Source of the DNA: Chitinophagales bacterium
GTDB lineage: Bacteria; Bacteroidota; Bacteroidia; Chitinophagales; Chitinophagaceae
NCBI GenBank assembly: GCA_015655125.1
Contig: JAATFP010000102.1
Span: 33,453-97,452, forward strand
Length of the DNA: 64,000 nucleotides
Direction: 5' to 3'
Shown: positions 8,751-17,405 of the stretch, one piece after another
How the letters are laid out: every line of letters starts with the position of its first letter
Numbering within the stretch: position 1 is the first letter of the stretch
Program-made: the position numbers and the translations under genes
The notes under the pieces: generated by a model
The model's database searches: none
What the model saw: the letters and a program-made list of their open reading frames with translations, nothing else
What the model was told of the DNA's origin: nothing

Positions 8751-8780
8751 TTGGCCGATGATCAAAAAATCATCGGCCAA
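8751..8780 (-). terminator. Rho-independent terminator
   Basis: A perfect 12-bp stem, TTGGCCGATGAT with ATCATCGGCCAA, has a loop of A bases. On the minus strand it is followed by ACTTTTTATCC. It lies 25 bases after the stop of the 8806 gene. Confidence 0.75.
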
Positions 8781-8805
8781 CACTAATTAAATTCTCCAGC
8801 TAATC

Positions 8806-9255
8806 TCAATCAAAAACCAAACTTAATGGTTGTTCAATATCATGAGGAATTCCCTTTTGAGCTTCAATTCCTGGAAGTATATCTAAGAGAAAAGCTACCG
8901 CATTATCTCCACCGTGCATCGCCATCTCGAGATTTTCATTTTTTTTCCTGAGTAGTATATTAAAAATAATGATTTTATCTTCGAGATTTTTGGAGAGCTT
9001 CACATTCGATAGACTCCATCGTCCGTTTGCACTTTGAAAAATTTTGGTTAGATATTCCTTGCCTACGGAATCCAAAGGAAGTCCGGGCATCTCAAGGTAT
9101 TCTACGTTTTTTAGTTGATTGGTACTTCCTATGGTCACTAAAGCCACAGTAAAGTTACTTCTTGTGATCTTAACGGTAGATTTACTTGCAGCATGAATGT
9201 TTGCGAAATACTGTTCATACGGCATGAAGATTTTGTCTTGAGCCTTACAATCCAC
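8806..9255 (-). CDS. Unrecognised secreted protein, start possibly frameshifted
   Basis: I do not recognise this 149-residue protein. The frame is open upstream of the GTG at 9255 and encodes ILIYIIAIALFIIPVDCKAQ, a good signal peptide ending in a Cys, but no ATG, GTG or TTG lies in that frame before a TGA at 9303-9301. An ATG with its A at 9304 sits one frame off (ATGAAACATT...), so one extra A would explain the break. The mature part has no known motif; FNILLRKKNENLEMAMHGGD suggests a beta-rich domain. Codon use and AT content differ from the housekeeping neighbours. Confidence 0.5.
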   Translation of the reverse strand: MDCKAQDKIFMPYEQYFANIHAASKSTVKITRSNFTVALVTIGSTNQLKNVEYLEMPGLPLDSVGKEYLTKIFQSANGRWSLSNVKLSKNLEDKIIIFNILLRKKNENLEMAMHGGDNAVAFLLDILPGIEAQKGIPHDIEQPLSLVFD

Positions 9256-9402
9256 AGGAATTATAAACAGTGCGATTGCAATTATATAAATTAAAATGTT
9301 TCATAGTTTGACGAATTTTCTTTGCTTCCTTTTGGGCACCGCCTGTTATATGCAGACCGTAAATATTGATAACCTATTCAAAAAGGTAATTCGCTTTCAT
9401 CT

Positions 9403-9918
9403 TCATTCTCTTTCTCCTCTTGTCTCTCCCCACAAATTAAATTTACAAGTAGATAAATATTCAAGAATTTCTATCATTTCTTGTTGCGACTCTGTTTCAA
9501 AAGCTTCCTCAATTTCTTGAATCCAATTGTCGACATTATATTCCTGTAAACGTTGGTCATAATTCCAACTGGATTTTTCTTCTTTTGAGATGCTTTGATA
9601 TTTGTCCTGCAATTCGTACATGTCCGTTATGAGTTCTTTACAGTCATAAAAAGTCTGAGAGAGAAAAGAACTAATTTCTGGGTCAAAACCCTGAAAAATT
9701 TCCCTGTCAGCCTTAGTTAGAATCAATATGTCATGTTCTTCTATTTCTTCACATTTTTCCCAATCTCTTACTAAGTCACTATAACTTATCTGCCAGGCAT
9801 CATCTCTTTTGGCATCTTCAGTTTTTGCCATCTCTTGCATATGATGCTGGATAAACTCATTGCAAAAGCCGACCGATGAATAAATCACTTTTTTTAAAAA
9901 TTCTTTATTATAATTCAT
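9403..9918 (-). CDS. Unrecognised acidic cytoplasmic protein
   Basis: A 171-residue, Glu/Asp-rich, mainly helical protein without signal peptide or membrane segment. No motif is recognised. It ends in a charged tail (NLWGETRGERE). It sits alone between short GTTGGCGG/GCCTGTTA-type intergenic sequences and is AT-rich, consistent with a mobile accessory gene. Function unknown. Confidence 0.5.
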   Translation of the reverse strand: MNYNKEFLKKVIYSSVGFCNEFIQHHMQEMAKTEDAKRDDAWQISYSDLVRDWEKCEEIEEHDILILTKADREIFQGFDPEISSFLSQTFYDCKELITDMYELQDKYQSISKEEKSSWNYDQRLQEYNVDNWIQEIEEAFETESQQEMIEILEYLSTCKFNLWGETRGERE

Positions 9919-10212
9919 CGTCTATTTGTCATTTATAAAATTGCTTTATGAAATAAGCTTCATGTGTGATGCCACTTAGGTTGCATATTACGAACGGGCT
10001 TGGAGAAGTACGGGAATAGTAGCTGGTCATGGCCGGAACAAATGCTGATTAAAAACTTTTTGATGAAAAGAACAACTAAAAGCTAAATAGTAAACGTCCC
10101 GCCCCGAACCAAAGCACAACAGAATTACAAATGCTGAAGATAACTTTCGTCCGCCCATATTTTACCAAACCCCGTGTTGGCGGTTCGTGCTTGTTAGGAG
10201 AGGATGTTCAAA
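9919..10212. other. Gene-free stretch with TGTTGGCGGT motif
   Basis: About 290 bases without a gene. It contains GTGTTGGCGGTTCGTGC followed by TTGTTAGGAG (10171-10201). An inverted counterpart, TGACCGCCAACGC, lies at 10987-10999, beyond the next two genes. The pair resembles recombination-type flanks but the arms are short. Confidence 0.4.
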
Positions 10213-10386
10213 CTAAGTTGTCACCCACTTTTTGCTGTTGGCAGATTTTGCTTTGCGAAGCTTTAGCCTTGCGATTTTCTCTTTGTCTGCCTTAATAAAT
10301 TCGCTGATAGCTTTTCTTTCTTTGTCTGTCAAAGGTTTTCCGCTAATTATAAAGTCTATTCCATCTGGTTCTTTAATGTGTCCCAT
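10213..10386 (-). CDS. Small charged protein paired with the GNAT-like gene
   Basis: A 57-residue protein starting MGHIKEPDGIDFIIS. The chosen ATG (10386-10384) follows the upstream stop by one base; a longer reading starting inside the neighbour is unlikely. The middle (PLTDKERKAISEFIKADKEK) is a charged helix and the tail is Lys/Arg-rich. Tight spacing implies translation coupled to the GNAT-like gene. The size and pairing would suit a toxin-antitoxin or accessory-subunit partner, but no known antitoxin fold is recognisable. Confidence 0.6.
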   Translation of the reverse strand: MGHIKEPDGIDFIISGKPLTDKERKAISEFIKADKEKIARLKLRKAKSANSKKWVTT

Positions 10387-10387
10387 T

Positions 10388-10918
10388 TTATATGCTTTTA
10401 AAATATTGGTCAATAAGTTTGTTTGCTGCAATTGTGCTTATTATCATTAAGTGTCCGCCAAAATGATATGCTCCTAAAGTTTTAACGTAATGGTCAATAA
10501 GTTTAGTTTTTGCGGAGAAAGAAAGATAGCCGTCAAAACCATTTTGAAACGAAATTTTACAAGCATACGCAACTAGGTTTCCTGAAACCCCTTCGTACAA
10601 TTTATTTTTTCCTCTATTAAAAGGAGCACTTTCCAATAAGTCCATATAAACATGGTCAGGCTCAATAGTAAGACTTAAAATACCTTGAATAATATTTGGG
10701 TTATTGCTAATTGTCAATTTGTACACTTCCCTTGTATTGTCGTCAAGTTCAGTTTTCCAATTAAAAGCCCAGCCATTTTTCTTGGTAACCTGCTTCAGGT
10801 CTGCTTTTATCAAACGACTAACTTCTGTCGGGAAACTGTCCCCTGAAATGGTATTCTGGATTGAATTTGTAAGTTTATCAACCTCAAAGCCAAGTGCTGT
10901 TTTTGCGCGTTTTTCCAC
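10388..10918 (-). CDS. GNAT-like acetyltransferase-fold protein
   Basis: 176 residues. The C-terminal half fits a GNAT-like fold: ILSLTIEPDHVYMDLLESAP, then VSGNLVAYACKISFQNGFDGYLSFSAK and LIDHYVKTLGAYHFGG, matching the strand-helix-strand of acetyl-CoA binders. The usual Q/RxxGxG/A loop is replaced by YEGVSGNLVAYAC. The N-terminal part (EVDKLTNSIQNTISGD) is extra. It is followed one base later by a 57-residue ORF. It may modify an unknown substrate or act as a toxin; both are inference. Confidence 0.6.
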   Translation of the reverse strand: MEKRAKTALGFEVDKLTNSIQNTISGDSFPTEVSRLIKADLKQVTKKNGWAFNWKTELDDNTREVYKLTISNNPNIIQGILSLTIEPDHVYMDLLESAPFNRGKNKLYEGVSGNLVAYACKISFQNGFDGYLSFSAKTKLIDHYVKTLGAYHFGGHLMIISTIAANKLIDQYFKSI

Positions 10919-11060
10919 TTTGCGAAATTACGAAAAATCAAACTATTAGTCAAATGGTTTTAGTACGTGAAAGGTGTCCGATAGCATGACCGCCAACGCA
11001 GAAATTGCGGTAAGAAATTCTTTGGTGATTCAGTTTATAAATTTAGTGACTTCCCAATAA

Positions 11061-11780
11061 TCACAATTTCACCCCTCTTATATTCGACATTTTTATGAAA
11101 CCTACGTAACGCGAATCCAGCGCCACGCTTCTGTTGTCGCCCAACACGAAGCAACAACCTTTTGGTACGGTCAACGGACCGAAATCATCGGTTGTCCAGC
11201 CCTGCGGATTTCCACTGTCCCACATAAAGATCCCGTACCTGGAAGTGTCGGACGGAACATGGTATTTTTTGAGAATGATGCTGTCCGGGATCTGCTTCAC
11301 CATATGATCTGCGATGTTTACGATAGTAGTGGAATCTCCCGTCCGATAGTCGTTGTAAACATCGGCATTGATCGTTTTGTCCATTGCCATCAACACCGAA
11401 AGGTCCTTTTTACGGGCAAGATAATAATGGGAAAGGTTGCGGCCGGAATCGAAATTTTTGCCATTTACAAATAAAACGCTTTGCTGCATTTCCACCACGT
11501 CGTTTTCGCGGGCGCAAAGACGATATACATATTGCAGCACCAGCGACCTGTTTGTAAACGCCATCAGCGTATCCGAATATGGATTTACGAATGCTACAAA
11601 ATCTCCCTTTGCAGGCTTTTTAAATCTGGTGATGAATATACGCTGATCGCGGTTAATATTGGGGGAATTTGCTGCCGTAGGAATGGTGTAAAGCTGAACG
11701 GCACCGGAAAACACGCCAATCAGTATCAACCCGATCGCGCTGCCGGAAAAGATCAGAAGCAGCCGTATCAATTTACCCAT
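11061..11780 (-). CDS. S26 signal peptidase-like protein, catalytic dyad apparently lost
   Basis: 239 residues with one N-terminal membrane anchor. The S26 fold is clear: IPTAANSPN (33-41) stands where active enzymes have IPSGSMxPT, KKPAKGDFVAF is box C, YVYRLCAREND (84-94) is the box D region, and GDNRSVALDSRYVGF is box E. The nucleophile Ser aligns with Ala37 and the general-base Lys of YxKR aligns with Tyr86. Box E, which shapes the site, is kept. The protein is therefore probably not a peptidase, or uses different residues. It is likely periplasmic and membrane-anchored. Confidence 0.8.
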   Translation of the reverse strand: MGKLIRLLLIFSGSAIGLILIGVFSGAVQLYTIPTAANSPNINRDQRIFITRFKKPAKGDFVAFVNPYSDTLMAFTNRSLVLQYVYRLCARENDVVEMQQSVLFVNGKNFDSGRNLSHYYLARKKDLSVLMAMDKTINADVYNDYRTGDSTTIVNIADHMVKQIPDSIILKKYHVPSDTSRYGIFMWDSGNPQGWTTDDFGPLTVPKGCCFVLGDNRSVALDSRYVGFIKMSNIRGVKL

Positions 11781-11820
11781 GAAAAATTTTTTTCCGAAGA
11801 TACAAAACCTTCGTTTAGAG

Positions 11821-11882
11821 GTTTAGATGTTTAGGCTGAAATTAAAAACTTCAAATCTCCTGCTTCAACTAAACGTCTAAAC
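11821..11882. repeat. Imperfect inverted repeat between two genes
   Basis: GTTTAGATGTTTAG (11821-11834) and CTAAACGTCTAAAC (11869-11882) pair with one G-T wobble across a 34-base spacer. It fills the gap between the lytic transglycosylase and the S26-like gene. A related GTTTAG/CTAAAC palindrome lies at 41107-41163. Confidence 0.6.
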
Positions 11883-11897
11883 TTTTCGACGCAGCTG

Positions 11898-12752
11898 CTA
11901 CTCTTGCGTAATTTCCTTCTTCGAAACCACCACATCTTTGAAACAAAGTTCGTCGCCGGCGAATTTCTCATAATTATTAAAGATCACATTCATGGCGATA
12001 AAGTTCATCACGTAACTCCGCGTTTCTGCCGGAAGATAATTTTTGATATCCCAGAACGTAGGATTGCTTTTGCCACAACGTTCCATTGCGTTCCACACAT
12101 TTCCCACGCCACAGTTGTAACTTGCCGTGATCAATAACCAGTCGCCGTTAAGGTTACGATGGCGGTCGCGCAAATATTTTGCGGCGGCATACGTTGATTT
12201 GATAAAATCTTTACGGTCATCAACTGGTTTTTTTGCTTTGGCAACAGCCTTGCCTTTTTTACCGGCCGCTCTCTTGTTTTTTTTTGAAACAGCCGCCACT
12301 TTTGTAGCGATCCGCAAACCATATTCCTGCGCCACTTCATCCATGATCTGCCAATAGCCCACTGCGCCGGCCCTGGAAACGGCATTACCATTGAATCCGC
12401 TTTCCAACGCTATCAACGCCGCAAACTCTGATGGAATATTATATTTTTTTAAAATGGCGATCGCCTTTGGAAAATATTTCCGGCTCCGGTTGAATGTCCG
12501 GATAAGATAATCCTTTCTTTTTTCTGAAAATTTTTCAACATAATCAAGCGATTCTTCCTCGCTGCCGGACAATATTTCCGGGTACAAAACATTTGCTTTA
12601 AGGATTACCTTCGGCTCGCTCCCTTTTTTAACAATGGCCAGTAACGGCTTCCGGATCCTGGAACTGTCTTCCGTTGCGGAAGCAAATAAATAACCAGAAA
12701 AAAATGTGCAGAGAAGTGCTGTGGAAAGGGTTTTCAGGAAAGTATTTTTCAA
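11898..12752 (-). CDS. Lytic transglycosylase, SLT domain (GH23)
   Basis: 284 residues with a signal peptide (ending SGYLFASA). The SLT domain starts at IPSEFAALIALESGFN, where the Glu of ALES is the catalytic acid. It continues with SRAGAVGYWQIM, the AAKYLRDRHRNLNGDW helix and ASYNCGVGNVWNAMERCG. It cleaves peptidoglycan glycan strands to 1,6-anhydro ends in the periplasm. Between motif blocks lies a Lys/Ala-rich insertion (about residues 152-175), probably a flexible loop. No LysM repeat follows, unlike MltD. Catalytic Glu present, so active enzyme expected. Confidence 0.92.
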   Translation of the reverse strand: MKNTFLKTLSTALLCTFFSGYLFASATEDSSRIRKPLLAIVKKGSEPKVILKANVLYPEILSGSEEESLDYVEKFSEKRKDYLIRTFNRSRKYFPKAIAILKKYNIPSEFAALIALESGFNGNAVSRAGAVGYWQIMDEVAQEYGLRIATKVAAVSKKNKRAAGKKGKAVAKAKKPVDDRKDFIKSTYAAAKYLRDRHRNLNGDWLLITASYNCGVGNVWNAMERCGKSNPTFWDIKNYLPAETRSYVMNFIAMNVIFNNYEKFAGDELCFKDVVVSKKEITQE

Positions 12753-12901
12753 ATCTTATTATTAATTATGGTGATAAAATAATAACACGCCTACAGCGTT
12801 TCAATAAAAGCTACTGTCTTTAACGCAGAAAATAGCTGCGGTATTGCCGGGTTAACATACATTTAGCTTTTATAGCTAGCTTTACTTTTAAATAAATCCT
12901 A

Positions 12902-14836
12902 ATGCGTTATCTGCTTTCCCTTGCGATTTTTTTTAGCTGGTCGTCTTACGCTCAAACAATTAACTACAATGAAGTAAGGGAGATTTCGCAGGTGGAAAGA
13001 ACGGCCCGCCAACATTATACGCAACGTGGAGATCAAACCAGCCTGGCTTCGGATAATTTCGATGCCCGCTATTACCGATGTGAATGGGAAATAGATCCTT
13101 CCGTGCGATTTATCAAAGGGAAAGTAACAATGTATTTTTTTGTTCCGGCTGTGGTAACATCCATCACGCTTGATCTGGCGAGCCAGCTTATCACCGACAG
13201 TGTGCAATATCATGCTGCAAATATTGCATTCACTAGACCAACGGACGCATTGCAGATCACTTTTCCGCAAGCGATCAACGCCGGAACGTTAGATTCTATA
13301 ACTATTTCTTACCAGGGAATTCCCCCAAGTACCGGCTTTGGTTCATTTATCCAGGACAGCCATTCCGGAACACCTGTTGCATGGTCGTTGAGCGAACCTT
13401 ATGGCTCCAAAGACTGGTGGCCATGCAAAACAAATCTTGGCGACAAAGCCGATTCCCTCGATGTCTTTATCACCCATCCTTCTATTTACAAAGCTGCCAG
13501 CAACGGCCTGTTTCAATACGAAAATGCTGTTGGCAGCGGAAAAAGCATCACATATTGGAAACATCGCTATCCGATAGCGAGTTACCTCGTTTGTTTTGCC
13601 GTGACCAATTATTCGGTCTTCAATAATTCGGTGCAGCTGGGAAATACTTTGTTGCCGATGCAAACATATTGCTATCCGGAAAACCTGGCGACCTTTGAGG
13701 AGAACACGCCGAAAGTGCTGGAAGCATTGAAATTATTTCATAACACATTTGGCGATTACCCCTTTATCAGAGAGAAATACGGGCATGTTCAGTTTGGCTG
13801 GGGCGGCGGAATGGAACACCAGACATCCACTTTTATCATTGTGCCGGATGAATCCCTTATGGCACACGAATTAGGGCACCAATGGTTCGGCGACAAGATC
13901 ACCACCAACAGTTGGGCAGATATCTGGCTGAATGAAGGTTTTGCCACCTTCCTCGCAGCATATTATATGGAAAACGCACATCCTGAAAACCGGCTCATCA
14001 ACAGGCAGGCGGTGCTGAACAACATTACCGGCTTACCAAACGGCTCGGTAAAGGTAGATGACACCACTAATCTCGGGAGGATCTTCGATGGCCGGCTTTC
14101 GTATAACAAGGGTTCGTATTTGTTGAATATGCTTCGTTTTAAATTAGGTGACAGTACCTTTTTTAATGGAATTCGCCGTTATCAGAGAGACAGCAGCGTG
14201 ATCTATGGCTTTGCCCGCACCGCCGACCTGAAAAGAAATCTCGAAGCTATAAGTGGTATTGATCTTACAACTTTTTTTAATAATTGGTACCTCGGGCAAG
14301 GCTATCCGTCTTATCACGTTTCCTGGAGCCAGGTGGGAGCTGGTAATGTTCAGATAAAAATGAATCAAACTACTTCCGATCCGTCTGTAGCCTTTTTTGA
14401 AATGCCGGTGGCCTTGAAATTTAAGAACACCACTCAGGAAGCCACGGTGATCGTGAACAATACGTTTAACGGACAAAGTTTCATCCGCAATATCGGCTTC
14501 ATCGCCGACACGGTTTTTGTTGATCCGCAATTGTGGCTCATCAGCAAAAACAATACAACTCAGAAAGTGGCCATCACCAACAGTGGCAATGGCGCGGTGG
14601 AGATCTACCCTAATCCCGTAACGGTGCCGCTCACGATCTATCTTCACGACTTTAATGCAACAGCTTCCCATGTGAATATTTACAATGCTGCAGGACAACT
14701 GATGTTTAAAAAAGATATCGCCCTGGTGAACGGCACCGAAATTTTGCAGGTAAACATGGCCGCATGGGCGAAAGGCATGTATGTAATAAAAGTTAAAACG
14801 GGAGGCAATATCATTACGCGGCAAATTGTAAAATAG
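12902..14836 (+). CDS. M1 family zinc aminopeptidase with T9SS sorting domain
   Basis: 644 residues: signal peptide, beta-sandwich, then the M1 catalytic domain. Zinc site is HELGH (322-326) with the third ligand Glu345 in LNEGFA, the exact HExxH-x18-E spacing. GGGMEHQT stands for the substrate-binding GxMEN motif, with His in place of Asn. The last ~75 residues (VEIYPNPVTVPLTIYL ... GMYVIKVKTGGNIITRQIVK) form a type A T9SS C-terminal domain, so it crosses the outer membrane and is surface-attached or released. It releases N-terminal residues from peptides. Confidence 0.95.
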   Translation: MRYLLSLAIFFSWSSYAQTINYNEVREISQVERTARQHYTQRGDQTSLASDNFDARYYRCEWEIDPSVRFIKGKVTMYFFVPAVVTSITLDLASQLITDSVQYHAANIAFTRPTDALQITFPQAINAGTLDSITISYQGIPPSTGFGSFIQDSHSGTPVAWSLSEPYGSKDWWPCKTNLGDKADSLDVFITHPSIYKAASNGLFQYENAVGSGKSITYWKHRYPIASYLVCFAVTNYSVFNNSVQLGNTLLPMQTYCYPENLATFEENTPKVLEALKLFHNTFGDYPFIREKYGHVQFGWGGGMEHQTSTFIIVPDESLMAHELGHQWFGDKITTNSWADIWLNEGFATFLAAYYMENAHPENRLINRQAVLNNITGLPNGSVKVDDTTNLGRIFDGRLSYNKGSYLLNMLRFKLGDSTFFNGIRRYQRDSSVIYGFARTADLKRNLEAISGIDLTTFFNNWYLGQGYPSYHVSWSQVGAGNVQIKMNQTTSDPSVAFFEMPVALKFKNTTQEATVIVNNTFNGQSFIRNIGFIADTVFVDPQLWLISKNNTTQKVAITNSGNGAVEIYPNPVTVPLTIYLHDFNATASHVNIYNAAGQLMFKKDIALVNGTEILQVNMAAWAKGMYVIKVKTGGNIITRQIVK

Positions 14837-14878
14837 GATTTGTTACATTCGCAGCACGGCTGTTGATTGCCGGTATCC

Positions 14879-15646
14879 ATGGCACGAAAGAAAAAGAAAC
14901 GGCGGCTGCGGCCGGCGCTCATCATCATCTCCCTACTTACTGTTTTAACGGCTGCGGGATTTTACCTGTTTATACATTTTTCAAAATCACGTTTTGTTCA
15001 TTATACAGAATTCGGGATCGATATACCCGTCAATTATTCCATGCACGGCATCGATGTAAGCAAGCACCAAAGCACCATTGAATGGGATGAAGTGCGACAA
15101 ATGAAAGTAAATAACATCCATCTTGATTTTGCATTTATGAAAGCAACAGAGGGCGTGGATGATATGGACCGGCAATTTAAACGCAACTGGAAAATGTGCG
15201 GACAGGAGCAAATTACGCGGGGCGCCTATCATTTTTTTATCGCCAGCAAGAGCGGTAAGGCTCAGGCGCTCAATTTTATTCGCATAGTCGATCTTCAACC
15301 CGGCGACCTGCCGCCGGTACTGGATGTGGAGCAGACTTTCAACGTTTCTTTGGCTGATCTTCAACAAAGGGTTTCCGATTGGCTGCAGATCGTAGAACGC
15401 GAATACGGCGTAAAGCCAATCATTTATACAAACGCCGATTTTTACAAGAATTACCTCGCAGGAAAATTTGACAACTACCCATTATGGGTGGCCCACTACC
15501 TGGTAAAAGACAAACCACGAATCAGTCGCGACTGGACCTTCTGGCAGCACAGCGAGAGTGGCCACGTGAACGGCATCGATGCTTTTGTGGACTTTAATGT
15601 ATTCAATGGGGACAGTGCCGATTTTGAAGCATTAAAGGTAAAATGA
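14879..15646 (+). CDS. GH25 lysozyme-type glycosidase, membrane-anchored
   Basis: 255 residues. After a basic start (ARKKKKRRLR) comes one membrane segment, then a GH25 barrel. Recognisable are HGIDVSKHQ, FAFMKATEG, the acidic active-site strand LPPVLDVEQ, IIYTNADFYKNYL and FWQHSESGHVNGIDAFVDFN. GH25 enzymes are muramidases cutting the glycan backbone of peptidoglycan. Start placed at ATG 14879 rather than the TTG four codons earlier. The M1 peptidase ends 42 bases before, so co-transcription is possible. Confidence 0.9.
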   Translation: MARKKKKRRLRPALIIISLLTVLTAAGFYLFIHFSKSRFVHYTEFGIDIPVNYSMHGIDVSKHQSTIEWDEVRQMKVNNIHLDFAFMKATEGVDDMDRQFKRNWKMCGQEQITRGAYHFFIASKSGKAQALNFIRIVDLQPGDLPPVLDVEQTFNVSLADLQQRVSDWLQIVEREYGVKPIIYTNADFYKNYLAGKFDNYPLWVAHYLVKDKPRISRDWTFWQHSESGHVNGIDAFVDFNVFNGDSADFEALKVK

Positions 15647-15724
15647 TGTATGGTGTTTTTAATATTGCTTAAATTTGAAAAAGATCACAGATCATACATC
15701 TCAGATCATTAGATTAGATTCATT

Positions 15725-15937
15725 ATGGAAGAAGAAACCCGGGCTTTCCTGGTGCTTATTGTAAATACCATCGCATTGATCCTGATCTGGATGATAGCGA
15801 ATGTATTGATCGGCATTTTTTTCGGGCTGGCATTTTTTAAAGATCGCCCGGGAACCTGGAACGTCGTTTATTATGTTTTTGCGTTAACGACTTTGTTGTG
15901 GATCATGAAACACCTGAAGAAAAAATGGGGGCTTTGA
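15725..15937 (+). CDS. Small two-TM membrane protein
   Basis: A 70-residue protein with two hydrophobic segments (LVLIVNTIALILIWMIANVL and VVYYVFALTTLLWIM) joined by a polar loop FFKDRPGTWN, ending basic (KHLKKKWGL). Its regular membrane pattern and codon use support a real gene. Function unknown. It follows the GH25 gene by 78 bases on the same strand. Confidence 0.6.
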   Translation: MEEETRAFLVLIVNTIALILIWMIANVLIGIFFGLAFFKDRPGTWNVVYYVFALTTLLWIMKHLKKKWGL

Positions 15938-16111
15938 CGGAATTCCGGCCACCGATGGATCATAATAATTTAAAGATCTATTTGATCTTAGAGAATCATT
16001 TTATCAGCGGAATTCACCTGTTAATTCATTCACTTATTGGCCAGGCTTAAAAAACTTTACCTCATTCCGAAAATGCCTGTGGAGATGTGAGCATTTACTA
16101 TTCACCATTCA

Positions 16112-16660
16112 CTACTTCGAAACGCCCATATATTGCAAATGATATCCGCGCTTTCCGATCACCGTTCCCTTGCTGCCGGATTTACTCATGAAATAACCCA
16201 GGGTTCCAAGTCCAACAGCCGCACCGAGAAGGCCCGGACTAAATTTATCTTTGTCGATCAAATAAGATATTCCGCTGGCGAAAGTGAGCAGTATTCCACC
16301 GCCAAGTAAAGCTGCACCACTACCGGAAACGTTGAATCCCTTCTGTTCTTTTCCAAACGCTTTTATTTCTTTGTAATGATACACATAGCGGAAACTTCCG
16401 GCCGTATCTAAGATATAGGTACCAAATGTGGTGGGAATGCGGCGAACCACAAATTCCTGCATGTAGATGCTATCGTGTTTGATGGAGTTGATGAGGCCGT
16501 TCCTGTATGCGCCGCTGGTAGTGATGAATTCGATATTGCTTCCCGTATAATACGTTTGCAGGGTATGGTTTCTCTTTTTTAGCATGATAAAATCCGAACC
16601 TTGTGCAATCATGTCCACAGGATAAAATAAGATGACCAGAATAAAAAAACAGCGGCCCAT
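16112..16660 (-). CDS. Predicted secreted/membrane protein of unknown function
   Basis: 182 residues: N-terminal signal-like segment (CFFILVILFYPVDMIAQG), a beta-rich middle that includes FVVRRIPTTFGTYILDTAG, then two Gly-rich hydrophobic stretches (SGAALLGGGILLTFASGI and GLLGAAVGLGTLGYFM). The layout suggests a soluble periplasmic domain attached to the membrane. It follows the LysE gene by one base and so is in its operon. Its stop TAG is directly followed by TGA within TAGTGAATGGTGAATAG. Confidence 0.55.
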   Translation of the reverse strand: MGRCFFILVILFYPVDMIAQGSDFIMLKKRNHTLQTYYTGSNIEFITTSGAYRNGLINSIKHDSIYMQEFVVRRIPTTFGTYILDTAGSFRYVYHYKEIKAFGKEQKGFNVSGSGAALLGGGILLTFASGISYLIDKDKFSPGLLGAAVGLGTLGYFMSKSGSKGTVIGKRGYHLQYMGVSK

Positions 16661-16661
16661 G

Positions 16662-17297
16662 TTACGTGTGTTTAGCAGTAGTATAAAAAACGCCGATGAT
16701 CAGCGCCACGCCAAAAATAAGAAACAACAGCCCGGATATTTTGTTAACGATTGTTATATTTTTATCGTCGAGTTTGTTTCGGAGTTTCCCGGCAAGATTT
16801 ATTTTTAAAAAATCTGCAGCGATATTCATTCCTAAACAAACCGAGAAAGTGGCAACGATATATTCTACAGGTTTACCAGCCGAATTTGTTGCCGCAGCCA
16901 ACCACAACGCAATCACCCCGGGATTTAACGTGTTAAGCAAAAAGCCGGTAACGAACAATCTTGCGTGTGTGGAACTCTTGATCTTAACACCTTCATCCAG
17001 TTCGGATTTGGAATGATACTTTTTGAAGAAAAGATAATACGTACCCAGCGCGATCAAAAAAATACCGCCGGCAGTCCCGATCTGTACTTTGTAAAACTCG
17101 AGTGTTTCAAGTAAAGCACCGGCGAGGTTGGCCGTGATCACCCAAAGCACATCGCTGAGCCATACCCCGGAAATAAAATAAAATGCGCTTGCCAGTCCGT
17201 AATTGATACGAAGCTTAATGATGGTGAAGATCACCGGCCCGACAGAAAAGACCAATGCCAATCCCAATAAAAATCCAGAAATGATGGCTTGTGTCAT
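16662..17297 (-). CDS. LysE/RhtB family amino-acid exporter
   Basis: 211 residues with six hydrophobic segments. The N-terminal GLALVFSVGPVIFTIIKLRI matches the conserved LysE start (G-x-x-P near helix 1). GVWLSDVLWVITANLAG and FVTGFLLNTLNPGVIALWLA follow as the second and fourth-helix signatures, with NP of the helix motif kept. The family exports basic or small neutral amino acids through the inner membrane; the substrate is open. It is the first gene of a two-gene unit with the 16112 gene. Confidence 0.88.
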   Translation of the reverse strand: MTQAIISGFLLGLALVFSVGPVIFTIIKLRINYGLASAFYFISGVWLSDVLWVITANLAGALLETLEFYKVQIGTAGGIFLIALGTYYLFFKKYHSKSELDEGVKIKSSTHARLFVTGFLLNTLNPGVIALWLAAATNSAGKPVEYIVATFSVCLGMNIAADFLKINLAGKLRNKLDDKNITIVNKISGLLFLIFGVALIIGVFYTTAKHT

Positions 17298-17405
17298 TCA
17301 ACTCAGATTAGTTTCTTAAACCAACCGGCAATTGCAAATCGGCTGTTGATAAAAGACAAAAGTAACGATTTGGATTGCATATTGTTCATTGCCAATTGTT
17401 TATTG

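Noticed and set aside
10160..11000. Integron attC sites
   Set aside because: The GTTGGCGG motifs recall attC edges, but no integrase or complete R'/R'' box pair (GTTRRRY) could be drawn, so only a weak recombination remnant is claimed.
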